A stretch of 64,000 bases of DNA, from the NCBI RefSeq assembly GCF_001741865.1, contig NZ_CP017147.1:5819001-5883000 (forward strand). The letters run 5' to 3'. The first letter of the stretch is position 1; every line of letters starts with the position of its first letter. This document shows, one piece after another, positions 9,673-20,686 of the stretch. Position numbers and translations under genes: made by a program. The notes under the pieces were generated by a model that did not search any database, was not told the DNA's origin, and was given only the letters and a program-made list of their open reading frames with translations. This stretch comes from Bosea vaviloviae (GTDB taxonomy: Bacteria > Pseudomonadota > Alphaproteobacteria > Rhizobiales > Beijerinckiaceae).

Positions 9673-9718
9673 CCCAAGTCGGAAACATCCGACTTGGGAG
9701 GGAGAGGGCTCCCCGCGC
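9615..9718. repeat. Three-stem palindromic element overlapping the trmL end
   Basis: Outer arms 9615-9633 and 9700-9718 match in 17 of 19 positions. Inside are two further hairpins: 9635-9660 (CCAATC...GATTGG around CGGGCATGCCCG) and 9673-9698 (CCCAAGTCGG/CCGACTTGGG). The left arm and first hairpin are in the trmL reading frame. Confidence 0.85.
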
Positions 9719-9753
9719 CTCTTTGATGAAATCCTGCGACGACGGTGACGAGC

Positions 9754-10677
9754 ATGACCGAATACGAGGCTGAAACCCTGGCGGAATCGATCGCGCTGGC
9801 AGAGGCGATGAAGCCGCGCGCGGCCACCTGGTTCACCAGCCTGCGCGACCGCATCTGCACCGCGTTCGAAGCCCTAGAGGACGAGGCGACCGGCCCCTTC
9901 CCGGCCGAGGCTTCTGCCCCCGGGCGGTTCGTGCGCACGCCCTGGCAGCGCAAGAACCATGACGGCGCCGAGGGCGGCGGCGGCGTGATGTCGGTGATGC
10001 AGGGCAGGGTCTTTGAGAAGGTCGGCGTCCATGTCTCGACCGTCTATGGCACCTTCCAACCTGAATTCGCCGGCCAAATCCCGGGCGCCTCCGAGGATCC
10101 GCGCTTCCATGCGACGGGCATCTCGCTGATCGCCCACCCCTGGAATCCGCATGCGCCAACCGTGCACATGAACACACGCTTCGTGGTGACGACGAAACCC
10201 TGGTTCGGCGGCGGCGCGGACCTCACCCCGGTCCTGGTCCGGCGGCGCTCGCAGGACGACCCGGATGCGATCGCCTTCCACGCCGCGATGCGCGACCCTT
10301 GCGAGCGCTTCGCGCCCATCGCCGACTATCCTCGCTTCAAGCAATGGTGCGACGAGTATTTCTTCCTGAAGCATCGCAACGAGCCGCGCGGCATCGGCGG
10401 CATCTTCTACGACTATGTCTGGTCGGGCGAACCGGAGGGCGATTTCGCCTTCACGCAAGCGGTCGGCGAAGCTTTTCTCGGCGCCTATCCCGCCATCCTG
10501 CGCGCCAATATGACCACGCCCTGGACGGAGGAGGACCGCCACGAGCAGCAGGTCCGGCGCGGCCGCTATGTCGAGTTCAACCTGCTCTATGACCGCGGCA
10601 CGATCTTCGGCCTGAAGACCGGCGGCAATGTCGACTCGATCCTCTCATCGCTGCCGCCCACCGTCCGCTGGCCGTGA
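9754..10677 (+). CDS. hemF: Oxygen-dependent coproporphyrinogen III oxidase
   Basis: A 307-residue HemF that oxidatively decarboxylates coproporphyrinogen III to protoporphyrinogen IX in cytosolic haem synthesis. Strong family blocks are visible: [42 protein letters not shown] and [20 protein letters not shown] at 9745 would add three residues; neither start has a strong Shine-Dalgarno sequence. It runs convergently into cca with only 6 bases between the stops. Confidence 0.96.
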   Translation: MTEYEAETLAESIALAEAMKPRAATWFTSLRDRICTAFEALEDEATGPFPAEASAPGRFVRTPWQRKNHDGAEGGGGVMSVMQGRVFEKVGVHVSTVYGTFQPEFAGQIPGASEDPRFHATGISLIAHPWNPHAPTVHMNTRFVVTTKPWFGGGADLTPVLVRRRSQDDPDAIAFHAAMRDPCERFAPIADYPRFKQWCDEYFFLKHRNEPRGIGGIFYDYVWSGEPEGDFAFTQAVGEAFLGAYPAILRANMTTPWTEEDRHEQQVRRGRYVEFNLLYDRGTIFGLKTGGNVDSILSSLPPTVRWP

Positions 10678-10683
10678 GGTGAG

Positions 10684-11937
10684 CTAGTCGACCAGGGCCG
10701 AGATCGCGCGGTGAACGAAAGCCGCCTGCTCCATCTGCTCGGCCGGACAGCCTGCATCGATCCAGGCGCTCCGCGCCGCCTCCAGAACGCGCCCGACCTT
10801 CGGCCCGGCCGGGACGCCACGCGCCAGCACGTCGCGGCCGCTCGGCAGGAAAGGCGGCGTCCGACCGAGACCGGCGATCAGCGCCCGCGCTTCGATCTGC
10901 CGTGGCTTGCCAGCACTCGCCGTGAGAAGGACGAGCCCTGCTGCCACTGCATCAGGCCCGATCCGCTGGCTCAACTGACGCAAGATTGCGATCGTCGGCG
11001 AAACGACACGCCCCGATAACGCCTCAAGCGCAGCCGCGATGCGCTCGATCCTGTCGAACTCCTCATTCGAGAGGCGCAACCGCTCGCGTAGCCGAAGCGC
11101 GTCCTCGCCGACAGCGACAGCCAGGGCGGCGAGCCGGAAGGCAGGGTAGAGCTGCGCATCCCGTCCCGTCCCCGCATCCCCGCCCGCAGTCGCCGCAAAA
11201 CGCGACAGATATGACACGCCGCCGATGAGCGGCATCAGCAGCCCCGCTCCGGCCATCGCTGTGACGGCGTCAACCGCGCCGGGCGCGACCAGCAGCTTCA
11301 ACAACTCAGCCCGCACGCGCTCCCGCGACAGGCCCTGCAGCCCGGCCCGCCCCGAGATGCAGGCGGCGAGCCCCAACGGATCGGGGCCCCCATGTCCATA
11401 GCGGGCATGAAAGCGGAAGAAGCGCAGGATGCGCAGATAATCCTCGCGGATGCGCTCGGCCGGATCACCGATGAAACGGATGCGCCGCGCCGCGAGATCG
11501 ATCAGCCCATCCCCGTAGTCGTGAAGGCCGCCATGCCGATCGAGGCCCAGCGCGTTGATGGTGAAATCGCGCCGCAGCGCATCCTCGGCAAAGTCGCGCC
11601 CGAAAGCGACCTTGGCGCGGCGTCCATCGGTCTCGACATCGCGCCTGAGCGTCGTCACCTCGAAGCTCGCCCCGTCGCGGACGAGCGTCACCGTGCCATG
11701 CTCGATGCCGGTCGGAACCGCCTTATATCCTGCCGCTCGCCCAAGCCGGATCGTCTCTTGCGGCGGCGCCGTGGTGGCGAGATCGACATCGCCGACAGGC
11801 TCGTCGAGCAGGAGATTCCTGACGGCCCCGCCGATGATGCGGGTCTCCTCACCCTTCAGGTTCAGCGCCGCGAGCACGGCGGCAACAGCGGGGCGCGCCA
11901 GGAAGGCCGCGATCCGCCTTGTCGCCGCATCATTCAT
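10684..11937 (-). CDS. cca: CCA tRNA nucleotidyltransferase / poly(A) polymerase family
   Basis: A 417-residue class II nucleotidyltransferase. The head domain shows RIIGGAVRNLLL and the catalytic DVDLATTA, followed by the motif RRDFTINALGLD, the RRIRFIGDPAERIREDYLRILRFFRF block and a helical tail. It adds or repairs the CCA end of tRNA; a poly(A) polymerase role cannot be excluded by sequence. It is the last gene of a minus-strand operon and overlaps the DUF6111 gene by 4 bases. Confidence 0.92.
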   Translation of the reverse strand: MNDAATRRIAAFLARPAVAAVLAALNLKGEETRIIGGAVRNLLLDEPVGDVDLATTAPPQETIRLGRAAGYKAVPTGIEHGTVTLVRDGASFEVTTLRRDVETDGRRAKVAFGRDFAEDALRRDFTINALGLDRHGGLHDYGDGLIDLAARRIRFIGDPAERIREDYLRILRFFRFHARYGHGGPDPLGLAACISGRAGLQGLSRERVRAELLKLLVAPGAVDAVTAMAGAGLLMPLIGGVSYLSRFAATAGGDAGTGRDAQLYPAFRLAALAVAVGEDALRLRERLRLSNEEFDRIERIAAALEALSGRVVSPTIAILRQLSQRIGPDAVAAGLVLLTASAGKPRQIEARALIAGLGRTPPFLPSGRDVLARGVPAGPKVGRVLEAARSAWIDAGCPAEQMEQAAFVHRAISALVD

Positions 11938-12191
11938 TTGAACCGTCCCGGTACAAGCTGGCCGTTTTCCATATGCGGCGGCTCATAGGCGCCCCGGTTG
12001 CGCGGCGCGATCCATCCGGCGACGAAGAAGAAGGCGATGCCCAGAGCAAGTCCCAGGACGGAAAGCCGGAACAGATGCGGGCTCCAATGCTCGACATCGA
12101 GCGGATTGCGCCGCCTGATCACGAGATAAGCCGCAAAGGCACAAAAAGGCAGGACGAAGAGCAGGAACTCCTCGATCAGCGAACGCAGCAT
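11934..12191 (-). CDS. DUF6111 family small membrane protein
   Basis: An 85-residue protein with two membrane helices (LIEEFLLFVLPFCAFAAYLV and LFRLSVLGLALGIAFFFVAG) and a short proline-rich end. It matches the DUF6111 pattern common in Hyphomicrobiales, always next to cca and a nudix gene. Function unknown. It overlaps cca by 4 bases and follows the nudix gene by 21 bases, so it is cotranscribed. Confidence 0.8.
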   Translation of the reverse strand: MLRSLIEEFLLFVLPFCAFAAYLVIRRRNPLDVEHWSPHLFRLSVLGLALGIAFFFVAGWIAPRNRGAYEPPHMENGQLVPGRFK

Positions 12192-12212
12192 CGGCGTTTC
12201 TTCCCAGTCAGG

Positions 12213-12857
12213 TCAGCCGGCGAGCCGTTCGTAAAGGTTGCGGATCATGCCAGCGGTTGCACCCCAGATATAGTGATCGCCGAACGGCATCGCATAGTAG
12301 GTGCGATAGCGACCTTCCCACAGGCGTCCCTCACGATGGTGATTGGCCGGGTCGAGCAGAAAAGCGAGCGGCGTCTCGAAGGCTTCATCGACCTCATACC
12401 GGTTGATCGTCAGTGAAAAGGGCGGCTCGATCAGCGCGACCACCGGCACGATGCGATAGCCGGTGCCAGTCAGATAGGCGTCGAGAAAGCCGAGCGTCCG
12501 CACCTGCTGGCGCGGCAGGCCGATCTCCTCTTCCGCCTCGCGCAGCGCCGTGACCACCGGCGAGCCATCGACGGCATCGACCCGCCCACCGGGAAAGGCG
12601 ATTTGCGCGGAATGGCTGCGCAACGCCGCCGCGCGCTGTGTCAGCAGCACGGTCGGCCCTTCCGGGCGAGCCACGATACCGATCAGCACCGCCGCCTGTA
12701 TCGCGGTCGCCTCGTCGGGCATGCCAAACGGCTCGGACTGCATATCATGGTCGCCGCGCAAGCGGCTGATCAGGTCGCCCAGCGCAGGCGGCTCGTGACG
12801 CAGCCGTTCGCGCGCCAGCGCCGCGAACGCATCCGCTGTCAGGTTCAACGCCGTCAT
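12213..12857 (-). CDS. CoA pyrophosphatase, NUDIX family
   Basis: A 214-residue NUDIX hydrolase. The Nudix box reads GGRVDAVDGSPVVTALREAE then EEIGL, with the expected glutamates; the preceding LLTQRAAALRSHSAQIAFPG matches the NuCoA signature found in CoA pyrophosphatases. It likely hydrolyses CoA or acyl-CoA to 3',5'-ADP and phosphopantetheine. It overlaps the DUF1285 gene by 4 bases. Confidence 0.88.
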   Translation of the reverse strand: MTALNLTADAFAALARERLRHEPPALGDLISRLRGDHDMQSEPFGMPDEATAIQAAVLIGIVARPEGPTVLLTQRAAALRSHSAQIAFPGGRVDAVDGSPVVTALREAEEEIGLPRQQVRTLGFLDAYLTGTGYRIVPVVALIEPPFSLTINRYEVDEAFETPLAFLLDPANHHREGRLWEGRYRTYYAMPFGDHYIWGATAGMIRNLYERLAG

Positions 12858-13444
12858 TCCGCCTCGCCGTCCTCGATCTCGCTGGCCGGCACCGCTGGGT
12901 AGAACGCACCGCCCGCAGCCACGCCGAACATCGGCATGCCGTCGACCTCACGCACCTCGCCGAGGGCGAGCAGGTCATAAGTCACGGCCCGCGTCACCCG
13001 CGCCCAGAGATCGCGCCTGACGTGGATATAGGGTTTGAGCCCGCCCTTGGCCGCACGCTCAAAGCGAATCGCATGGCCGGGCCCCGCGCTCACGACATCG
13101 TCAACTTGCGTCCGGAAGGCCAGCGAGCGGCCCTCCCCCTCGCCGGCCACCGCCATCTCGACGGCCTGGAAAGGCGCGTCCTCGACCGTGATCCCGACCT
13201 TCTCGACCGGGGTCACGAGAACGTAATCGCCATCATCCCTGCGCAGAACGGAGGAGAAAAGCTTGACCAGCGCCGGCCTCCCAATCGGCGTTCCCAGATA
13301 GAACCAGGTGCCGTCGGCAGCGATACGCATGTCGATATCGCCGCAGAAAGGCGGATTCCAGCGCTCGACCGGCGGCAGCCCCCGGCCCTTGCCATCGCGC
13401 AGCGAGGTCAGCAGCCGGTCCATCGCGGAAACGGATTCTGTCAT
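12854..13444 (-). CDS. DUF1285 domain-containing protein
   Basis: A 196-residue cytosolic protein of the DUF1285 family. Family blocks visible are PPVERWNPPFCGDIDMRI, GTWFYLGTPIGRPALVKLF and YVLVTPVEKVGITVEDAPF. The ATG at 13444 is chosen; a longer open frame to 13921 reads back over the divergent moxR promoter. First gene of the operon DUF1285-nudix-DUF6111-cca, divergent from moxR. No enzymatic role is established. Confidence 0.88.
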   Translation of the reverse strand: MTESVSAMDRLLTSLRDGKGRGLPPVERWNPPFCGDIDMRIAADGTWFYLGTPIGRPALVKLFSSVLRRDDGDYVLVTPVEKVGITVEDAPFQAVEMAVAGEGEGRSLAFRTQVDDVVSAGPGHAIRFERAAKGGLKPYIHVRRDLWARVTRAVTYDLLALGEVREVDGMPMFGVAAGGAFYPAVPASEIEDGEAE

Positions 13445-13679
13445 CGAAAACCCCGACTGCGCCGCATGCGGCATATTGGTTGCATCGCGTTCTTTGCCTT
13501 GAACTCCACATAATCGTGAAGCGGAGTTTATGTGCACCGCGCCATCGGGCCCCTTGAGCCGGCATGGCGACCCGTCCACACTCAACGGCTCAAGGCCTTG
13601 TGGGTTCGGGACGAGCCGGAAGCGAAGACGCCGGGACCAGAAGACGCAAGCTGCGACGACAAGGGTGAAGGAGATCGAC

Positions 13680-14702
<1,023 letters not shown>

Positions 14703-14716
14703 GAGGCGACACGACA

Positions 14717-15631
14717 ATGCTGCGCATGCGCGTTCTCGGGACCTCCGAACGCCAACCGGCCCGGCCGGTTCTCACCGCCTCGCTCGATCTCGCCGCGCGT
14801 CTGCCCCGGCTGATCCTGGAGGCGCGACGGGTCTCGGCCAGCGTGCACGGCATCCATGGGCGCAGGCGCGCCGGCCCCGGTGAGACCTTCTGGCAGTATC
14901 GCCCGCTGGTCACCGGCGAAGCCGCCTCGCGCATCGACTGGCGCCGCTCGGCCCGTGACGGCCATCTCTTCGTGCGCGAACGCGAATGGGAAGCCTCGCA
15001 TGCGATCTGGCTCTGGATCGATCGCTCGGCCTCGATGGGTTTTGCCTCCTCTCTCGCTTTGGCCTCGAAGGTCGACCGCGCGCTCATCGCCGGCTTCGCC
15101 CTGGCGGAGACGCTGGTCGAGGGCGGCGAGCGCGTCGGCCATCTCGGCCTGACGCGTGCCCTCGCCTCGCGCCGCATCGTCGAGACGCTGGCGCAAGCGA
15201 TCCTGGTCGACGCCAAGGGCACCGAGGCCGACCTGCCGCCGGACGCGCCGCTGCCGCGCCTGGCCGATGCGATCATCATCACCGACGGTCTCTCTCCGGC
15301 CGCCTCGCTGGCCAAGCGCATCGCCACGATGGCGTCATCAGGCGCGCGCGGCCATGTCCTGCTGATCGCCGACCCGATCGAGGAGACCTTCCCCTTCACC
15401 GGCCAGGCGGAACTCTTCGACCTCGAGGACGGTTTGTCGCTCAGGGTTGGCGATGCCGGCTCCTGGGGCGAGGAATACCGGCAGCGGCTGGAAGCGCATC
15501 GCGACGCGATCAAGGAAGCCTGTCGCAAGGTGGGCTGGACACTGACGCTGCACCGCACCGACCGGCCGGCGAGCGAGGGCGTGCTGCGCATCGCCAGCCT
15601 GATCGCCGCGTCGCGCGGCCCCGGACGCTAG
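14717..15631 (+). CDS. DUF58 domain-containing protein
   Basis: A 304-residue DUF58 protein. The family signature lies at [20 protein letters not shown] and the following block [24 protein letters not shown] leads into a VWA-like fold. A second ATG four residues in (14726) is possible. It starts 14 bases after moxR and is part of the same operon. Such proteins are presumed cytosolic partners of MoxR; the exact role is unknown. Confidence 0.9.
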   Translation: MLRMRVLGTSERQPARPVLTASLDLAARLPRLILEARRVSASVHGIHGRRRAGPGETFWQYRPLVTGEAASRIDWRRSARDGHLFVREREWEASHAIWLWIDRSASMGFASSLALASKVDRALIAGFALAETLVEGGERVGHLGLTRALASRRIVETLAQAILVDAKGTEADLPPDAPLPRLADAIIITDGLSPAASLAKRIATMASSGARGHVLLIADPIEETFPFTGQAELFDLEDGLSLRVGDAGSWGEEYRQRLEAHRDAIKEACRKVGWTLTLHRTDRPASEGVLRIASLIAASRGPGR

Positions 15632-15649
15632 GGAGGACGGACGAGACCC

Positions 15650-18469
15650 ATGCTCGCTTCCCTGCCGATCGCCTTCTCCGCCCCGCTGGCACTGGCAGCA
15701 CTGGCTTTGCTGCCGGCGCTGTGGCTGATCCTGCGCGTGACGCCGCCGCGCCCGAGACGCATCGACTTTCCGCCGCTCAAGATCATGGCGGACCTCATCG
15801 CCAAGCGGGAAATGCCCGCCCATACGCCTTGGTGGCTGCTGGCCTTGCGCATGGCTGTCGCCGCGCTCGCGATCCTCGCCGTCGCCGGCCCGGTCTGGAA
15901 CCCGCCGCGCGAGGCCGGTCCAATGCGCGGCCCGATGCTGCTGCTGATCGACAATGGTTTCGGCGCAGCGACCGACTGGCCCGAGCGGCAGGCGATCTCT
16001 GAATCCCGCCTCGCCGCCGCCACCCGCGAAGGCCGCCCCGTCGCCATCGTCGGCCTTGCCGAGGCGCCCAGTGAAATCACCCTGTCTGAGCCGCGCGCCG
16101 CGCTCGACCGGTTGCGCGCCTTGGCGCTGCAGCCGCATGCGCCCGACCGCTCCGCCCATCTCCAGCGTATCGAGGCCTTCCTGCGCAGCGCGCCCGAGGC
16201 CGAGACCGTCTGGGTCAGCGACGGCCTTTCGATCGCCGATGACGGCCCCTTCCTCGCGCGACTGAAGCAGGAGGCCGATGCTCGCCGGCTCTCGATCCAT
16301 GCCGGCTCGCCCGGCCAGCTCGCTCTGACATCGCCCGAGAACCTCGCTGGCGCGCTTGCCGTGAAGGTGCTGCGCCCCACCAGCGCCGCCACGGCCACCG
16401 GCCATGTCCGCGCGCTCGATCTCAAGGGACTCCCGCTCGGCGATGCGCCCTTCATCTTCAACGGCTCGGAGCTGCAGACAACGGCACGCCTGACCTTGCC
16501 GATCGAGGTCCGCAACGCCGTATCCCGGCTCGAGATCGTCGGCGAGCGCAGCGCGGCGGCCGTGGCGCTGCTCGACGACCGTGCCAAGCGCCGGCGCGTC
16601 GGCATCGTCTCCGGCACCACCACCGACACGGCCCAGCCGCTGCTTTCACCGACCTATTACGTCTCGCGCGCACTCTCGCCTTTCGCCGAGATCCGCGAGC
16701 CGCGCCCGGGCTCGACCGACCCGATCGGCGAGTTGTTGGCACAGAACCTCTCCGTTCTGGTGCTCGCCGATATCGGCGCACTGGACGGCGACACCGTCGG
16801 CAAGATCAACAGCTTCATCCAGCGCGGCGGCGTATTGCTGCGCTTCGCCGGAGCGCGGCTGGCGGCGGCGGCCGATGACCTCACACCCGTGCGCCTGCGC
16901 CGCGGCGGCCGCACGCTCGGCGGCGGCCTCTCCTGGGAGACTCCGCGCAAGCTCGCCCCCTTCACCCGCGAGAGCCCCTTCTTCGGCATCGCCATCAATG
17001 ACGATGTCCGCGTCTCCAGACAGATCCTGGCCGAGCCCGAAGCCGACCTCGCCAGGAAGACCTGGGCTGCGCTGGAGGACGGCACGCCGGTCGTCACCGG
17101 CGAACGCCGTGGCGATGGCATGATCGCGATGATGCATGTCACCGCCGACACGACATGGTCGAACCTGCCGCTCTCGGGGCTGTTCGTCGACATGCTGCGC
17201 AAGGTCGTCAGCCTTGCCGGAACCGGGCCGAGCGAGGCTCAAGGAGAGGATGCGCGCGTGGACACGCTATCGCCGACCCGCGTGCTCGATGGACACGGCG
17301 CCTTCCGCAGCCCGCCCGCAACCGCCCAGCCGGTGGCCCGGACCTTCGCCGGGCGAGCGACCCTGGCACATCCGCCAGGCATCTACGGCCCTGCCGACGG
17401 CTCGCTCGCAGTGAACGCTCTGAACCCGGCCGACAGCCTGAGGGCGATCGATCTGGCGGCGCTCGGCGCGCCGATCCTGCCGGTCGACAAGCCGGTCGCG
17501 TTCGACATCCGCCCGCAATTGCTGGTGCTGGCGCTGCTGTGCCTGATCGCCGACACGCTGGCGACGCTCTGGCTCGGCGGCCGGCTGAACATTGCTCGTC
17601 GCGCCAACCGCGCCGCGCCAGCCGCAATCCTGCTGGCGCTCGTGCTCGTCGGCGCCACGACGCCCGAGATGGCCCGCGCTCAAGCCGTGCCGGCAGCCCC
17701 GGCGGATGACCGCCCGCCGATTCCCCGCGAGCTTTTCGCAGCCGGCGCCGTGACGCGGCTGGCTTATGTCGTCACCGGCGACAAGACCGTCGACGACATG
17801 TCGAAGGCCGGCCTTGCCGGTCTCAACATCGTGCTCGGCGCACGCACCGCGCTCGAACCCGGCGAGGCCGTCGGAGTCAATGCCGACCGCGACGAACTCG
17901 CCTTCTTCCCGGTACTGTACTGGCCGATCGTGGCCGGCCGCCCGATCCCCGCGCCCGAGACCCTGCGCAAGCTCGAAGCCTATATGAAGGGCGGCGGGCT
18001 CGTGATCTTCGACACCCGCGACGCGATGAGCGCGCGCCCTGGCGGCGGCACCACGCCCGAGGGCGAGCAATTGCGCCGCATGCTGCAGACGCTCGACATC
18101 CCCGAGCTCGAGCCGCTGCCGCGCGACCATGTCCTGACCAAGACCTTCTACATCCTCGACGGCTTCGTCGGCCGCTACGACACCGGCACGACCTGGGTCG
18201 AGATCCTTCCCCCCGCCGGCGAGGACGGCCGCCGCCCTGCGCGCGCCGGCGACAATGTCTCGCCGATCGTCATCACCTCGAACGACCTCGCCTCCGCCTG
18301 GGCCGTCGGCCGGCGCGGCGAGGCCTTGGTGCCGCTGTCGGGCTCCGATCCGCGCCAGCGCGAAATGGCGCTCAGGGCTGGCGTCAACCTCGTGATGTAT
18401 GCGCTCACCGGCAACTACAAGGCCGACCAGGTCCATGTCCCGGCCCTGCTCGAGCGTCTGGGACAATAG
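15650..18469 (+). CDS. BatA-like membrane protein with C-terminal DUF4159
   Basis: A 939-residue protein. The first 90 residues form the BatA-type double helix (LALAALALLPALWLILRVTP and WLLALRMAVAALAILAVAG). A degenerate VWA-like region starts with PMLLLIDNGFGAATDWPERQ, where the usual DxSxS metal site is lost. A middle helix (LLVLALLCLIADTLATLWLG) precedes a second hydrophobic stretch near residue 670. A DUF4159 domain follows from about residue 690, with the block YMKGGGLVIFDTRDAMSARP. It sits between DUF58 and a GATase-like gene with gaps of 18 and 3 bases. Probably a membrane part of a MoxR-driven complex. Confidence 0.88.
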   Translation: MLASLPIAFSAPLALAALALLPALWLILRVTPPRPRRIDFPPLKIMADLIAKREMPAHTPWWLLALRMAVAALAILAVAGPVWNPPREAGPMRGPMLLLIDNGFGAATDWPERQAISESRLAAATREGRPVAIVGLAEAPSEITLSEPRAALDRLRALALQPHAPDRSAHLQRIEAFLRSAPEAETVWVSDGLSIADDGPFLARLKQEADARRLSIHAGSPGQLALTSPENLAGALAVKVLRPTSAATATGHVRALDLKGLPLGDAPFIFNGSELQTTARLTLPIEVRNAVSRLEIVGERSAAAVALLDDRAKRRRVGIVSGTTTDTAQPLLSPTYYVSRALSPFAEIREPRPGSTDPIGELLAQNLSVLVLADIGALDGDTVGKINSFIQRGGVLLRFAGARLAAAADDLTPVRLRRGGRTLGGGLSWETPRKLAPFTRESPFFGIAINDDVRVSRQILAEPEADLARKTWAALEDGTPVVTGERRGDGMIAMMHVTADTTWSNLPLSGLFVDMLRKVVSLAGTGPSEAQGEDARVDTLSPTRVLDGHGAFRSPPATAQPVARTFAGRATLAHPPGIYGPADGSLAVNALNPADSLRAIDLAALGAPILPVDKPVAFDIRPQLLVLALLCLIADTLATLWLGGRLNIARRANRAAPAAILLALVLVGATTPEMARAQAVPAAPADDRPPIPRELFAAGAVTRLAYVVTGDKTVDDMSKAGLAGLNIVLGARTALEPGEAVGVNADRDELAFFPVLYWPIVAGRPIPAPETLRKLEAYMKGGGLVIFDTRDAMSARPGGGTTPEGEQLRRMLQTLDIPELEPLPRDHVLTKTFYILDGFVGRYDTGTTWVEILPPAGEDGRRPARAGDNVSPIVITSNDLASAWAVGRRGEALVPLSGSDPRQREMALRAGVNLVMYALTGNYKADQVHVPALLERLGQ

Positions 18470-18472
18470 GTC

Positions 18473-20572
18473 ATGTGGAGCCTCTCCTTCGCGCCGCTGG
18501 TGCCGCTGCCGCTGCTGATAGGCCTGAGCCTGCTGGCTGCGCTCGCGGCTGGCGCGGCGATCGTGCTGGCGGGGCGCAGCGCCATCCTGCGCGCCTTTGC
18601 GCTCGTCGTGCTGATGCTGACGCTCGCCGATCCCTCGCTCGTCTTCGAGGATCGCGAGCCGGTCAAGGACGTCGTCTCGGTGGTGGTCGACCGCTCCGGC
18701 TCGAACCGGCTGGCCGACCGTGCGGCGCAGACGCAAGCCGCCCAGGCCGAGGTTGAGCGCCAGCTGCGCGGGCTGAACAATGTTGAACCCCGCATCGTCG
18801 AGGTTCGCGATGCGCAAGGTTCGGGCGACGGCACCCGCCTGTTCGAGGCGCTGGCGGCCAGCCTCGCCGACGTGCCCTCCGAGCGCGTCGCCGGCGCGAT
18901 CATGATCACCGACGGCCTCGCCCATGACGCCCCGGCCAATGCCGAGGCGCTCGGCCTGCGCGCCCCGCTACATGTACTGACCACGGGGCGCAACGCCGAG
19001 ATCGACCGCCGCATCGTGCTGGTCGATTCGCCGCGCTTCGGCATCGTCGGCAAGGACCAGAACGTCCGCCTGCGCGTTGTCGAGAGAGGCGGACCGGGCC
19101 GGGCCGGGCTGACCATCCGCCGTGACGGCGAGATCATCGCGCGCCGAGAGGTCACCGCCGGCGAGATCGTGCAGGTGCCGATCCGGATCGATCGCGGCGG
19201 CCCCAACGTCGTCGAGATCGAAGCCGACCCGCTCGCAAACGAGCTCACGCTTGCCAACAACCGCGCCGTGATCACCATCGAAGGCGTGCGCGACAAGCTG
19301 CGCGTGCTCCTGGTCTCGGGCGAGCCGCATCCGGGCGAGCGCACCTGGCGCAATCTGCTGAAGGCCGACGCCAATATCGACCTCGTGCATTTCACCATCC
19401 TGCGCCCGCCGGAGAAGCAGGACGGCACGCCGATCAACGAGCTTTCGCTGATCGCCTTCCCGACGCGCGAGCTGTTCCAGGTCAAGATCAAGGAATTCGA
19501 CCTGATCATCTTCGACCGCTACGCCAACCAGTCGATCCTGCCGCTGATCTATTTCGACAACATCGTCCGCTATGTCCGCGAAGGTGGCGCCTTGCTGATC
19601 GCGGCCGGGCCGGAATATGCCGGCTCGCAAAGCCTGTCGCGCACGCCCTTGGGCCAGATCTTGCCTGCCGTGCCGGATGGTTCCGTGATCGACGAGGCCT
19701 ATCGCGCCCGCGTCAGCGAACCCGGCAAGCGCCACCCCGTCACCCGCGAGCTACCGGGTTCGGAGGTCGAGCCGCCGCGCTGGGGCGAATGGCTGCGCAT
19801 GGTCGGCGCCCGCGCCCGCACCGGTTCGGCCGTGATGACCGGCCCGGGCGAGCGGCCCTTGCTGATGCTGGCGCGCGAGCAGAAGGGCCGCGTCGCGCTC
19901 TTCCTCTCCGACCATGCCTGGCTCTGGGCGCGCGGCTTTCGCGATGGCGGCCCCTATCTCGATCTGCTGCGCCGGCTCAGCCACTGGCTCATGAAGGAGC
20001 CCGAGCTGGAAGAGGAAGCGCTGCGCGCCTCGGCCCGCGGCGGCGTCATCGAGGTCGAGCGGCAGACGCTGGGCGACACGCCCTCCCCTGTGACCATCAC
20101 CGGACCGGACGGGCAATCGCGCTCCGTGCCGCTCGAGGCCGGCCGGCCCGGCCTCTTCACCGCGCGCATCCCGACCAGCGAATTCGGCCTGCACCGCGTC
20201 GCGGCCGACAACCTCACCGCCTTCGCCAGCGTCGGCCCCGAGAATCCGCGCGAATTGATGGAGGTGGTCAGCAACCCCGCCCAGCTCCAGGCCTTGGCCG
20301 AAGCCACCGGCGGCTCCTCACGGCGGATCGGCCAGGAGATCGGCTCGAACGTGACCATTCCGCGCATCGTGCCGGTGCGGTCCGGATCGCAATTCGCCGG
20401 CTCGGACTGGATCGGCCTGCGCATCAGCGATTCCGGCATCGTGCGCGGCGTCCAGGTCTCGCCGCTCTTCATCGGCCTGATCGGTCTGGCGCTGCTGTTT
20501 GGCGCGCTCGTCGCCGGTTGGCTGGGCGAAAGCGGCAGACGGTTCAACCGGAGGCCGGATACGACGGCTTAA
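18473..20572 (+). CDS. Membrane protein with glutamine amidotransferase-like domain
   Basis: A 699-residue protein with two N-terminal helices, a large extracytoplasmic or cytoplasmic middle and one C-terminal helix (GLIGLALLFGALVAGWLGES). Residues about 60-180 are VWA-like (VVDRSGSNRLADR, MITDGLAHDAP). The stretch from LRVLLVSGEPHPGERTWRN to ALLIAAGPEYAGSQSL has the class I glutamine amidotransferase fold but no visible Cys-His-Glu triad, so it is probably non-catalytic. Last gene of the moxR operon, 3 bases after the DUF4159 gene. Confidence 0.85.
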   Translation: MWSLSFAPLVPLPLLIGLSLLAALAAGAAIVLAGRSAILRAFALVVLMLTLADPSLVFEDREPVKDVVSVVVDRSGSNRLADRAAQTQAAQAEVERQLRGLNNVEPRIVEVRDAQGSGDGTRLFEALAASLADVPSERVAGAIMITDGLAHDAPANAEALGLRAPLHVLTTGRNAEIDRRIVLVDSPRFGIVGKDQNVRLRVVERGGPGRAGLTIRRDGEIIARREVTAGEIVQVPIRIDRGGPNVVEIEADPLANELTLANNRAVITIEGVRDKLRVLLVSGEPHPGERTWRNLLKADANIDLVHFTILRPPEKQDGTPINELSLIAFPTRELFQVKIKEFDLIIFDRYANQSILPLIYFDNIVRYVREGGALLIAAGPEYAGSQSLSRTPLGQILPAVPDGSVIDEAYRARVSEPGKRHPVTRELPGSEVEPPRWGEWLRMVGARARTGSAVMTGPGERPLLMLAREQKGRVALFLSDHAWLWARGFRDGGPYLDLLRRLSHWLMKEPELEEEALRASARGGVIEVERQTLGDTPSPVTITGPDGQSRSVPLEAGRPGLFTARIPTSEFGLHRVAADNLTAFASVGPENPRELMEVVSNPAQLQALAEATGGSSRRIGQEIGSNVTIPRIVPVRSGSQFAGSDWIGLRISDSGIVRGVQVSPLFIGLIGLALLFGALVAGWLGESGRRFNRRPDTTA

Positions 20573-20586
20573 CCGCGCTCCACCGC

Positions 20587-20680
20587 CGTCATGCTCGCCC
20601 TTGTGGCGAGCATCCACGTCTTGAACACCGCCTTCGACGAAGGAAGACATGGATGGCCGGCACAAGGCCGGCCATGACGA
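20587..20680. repeat. Nested palindromic intergenic element
   Basis: Outer arms GTCATG/CATGAC enclose two hairpins: 20591-20613 with a 9-base stem (ATGCTCGCC/GGCGAGCAT) and 20653-20675 with an 8-base stem (ATGGCCGG/CCGGCCAT). It lies between the convergent ends of the moxR operon and the GNAT gene and may act as a bidirectional transcript end. Confidence 0.8.
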
Positions 20681-20686
20681 GGAGGG

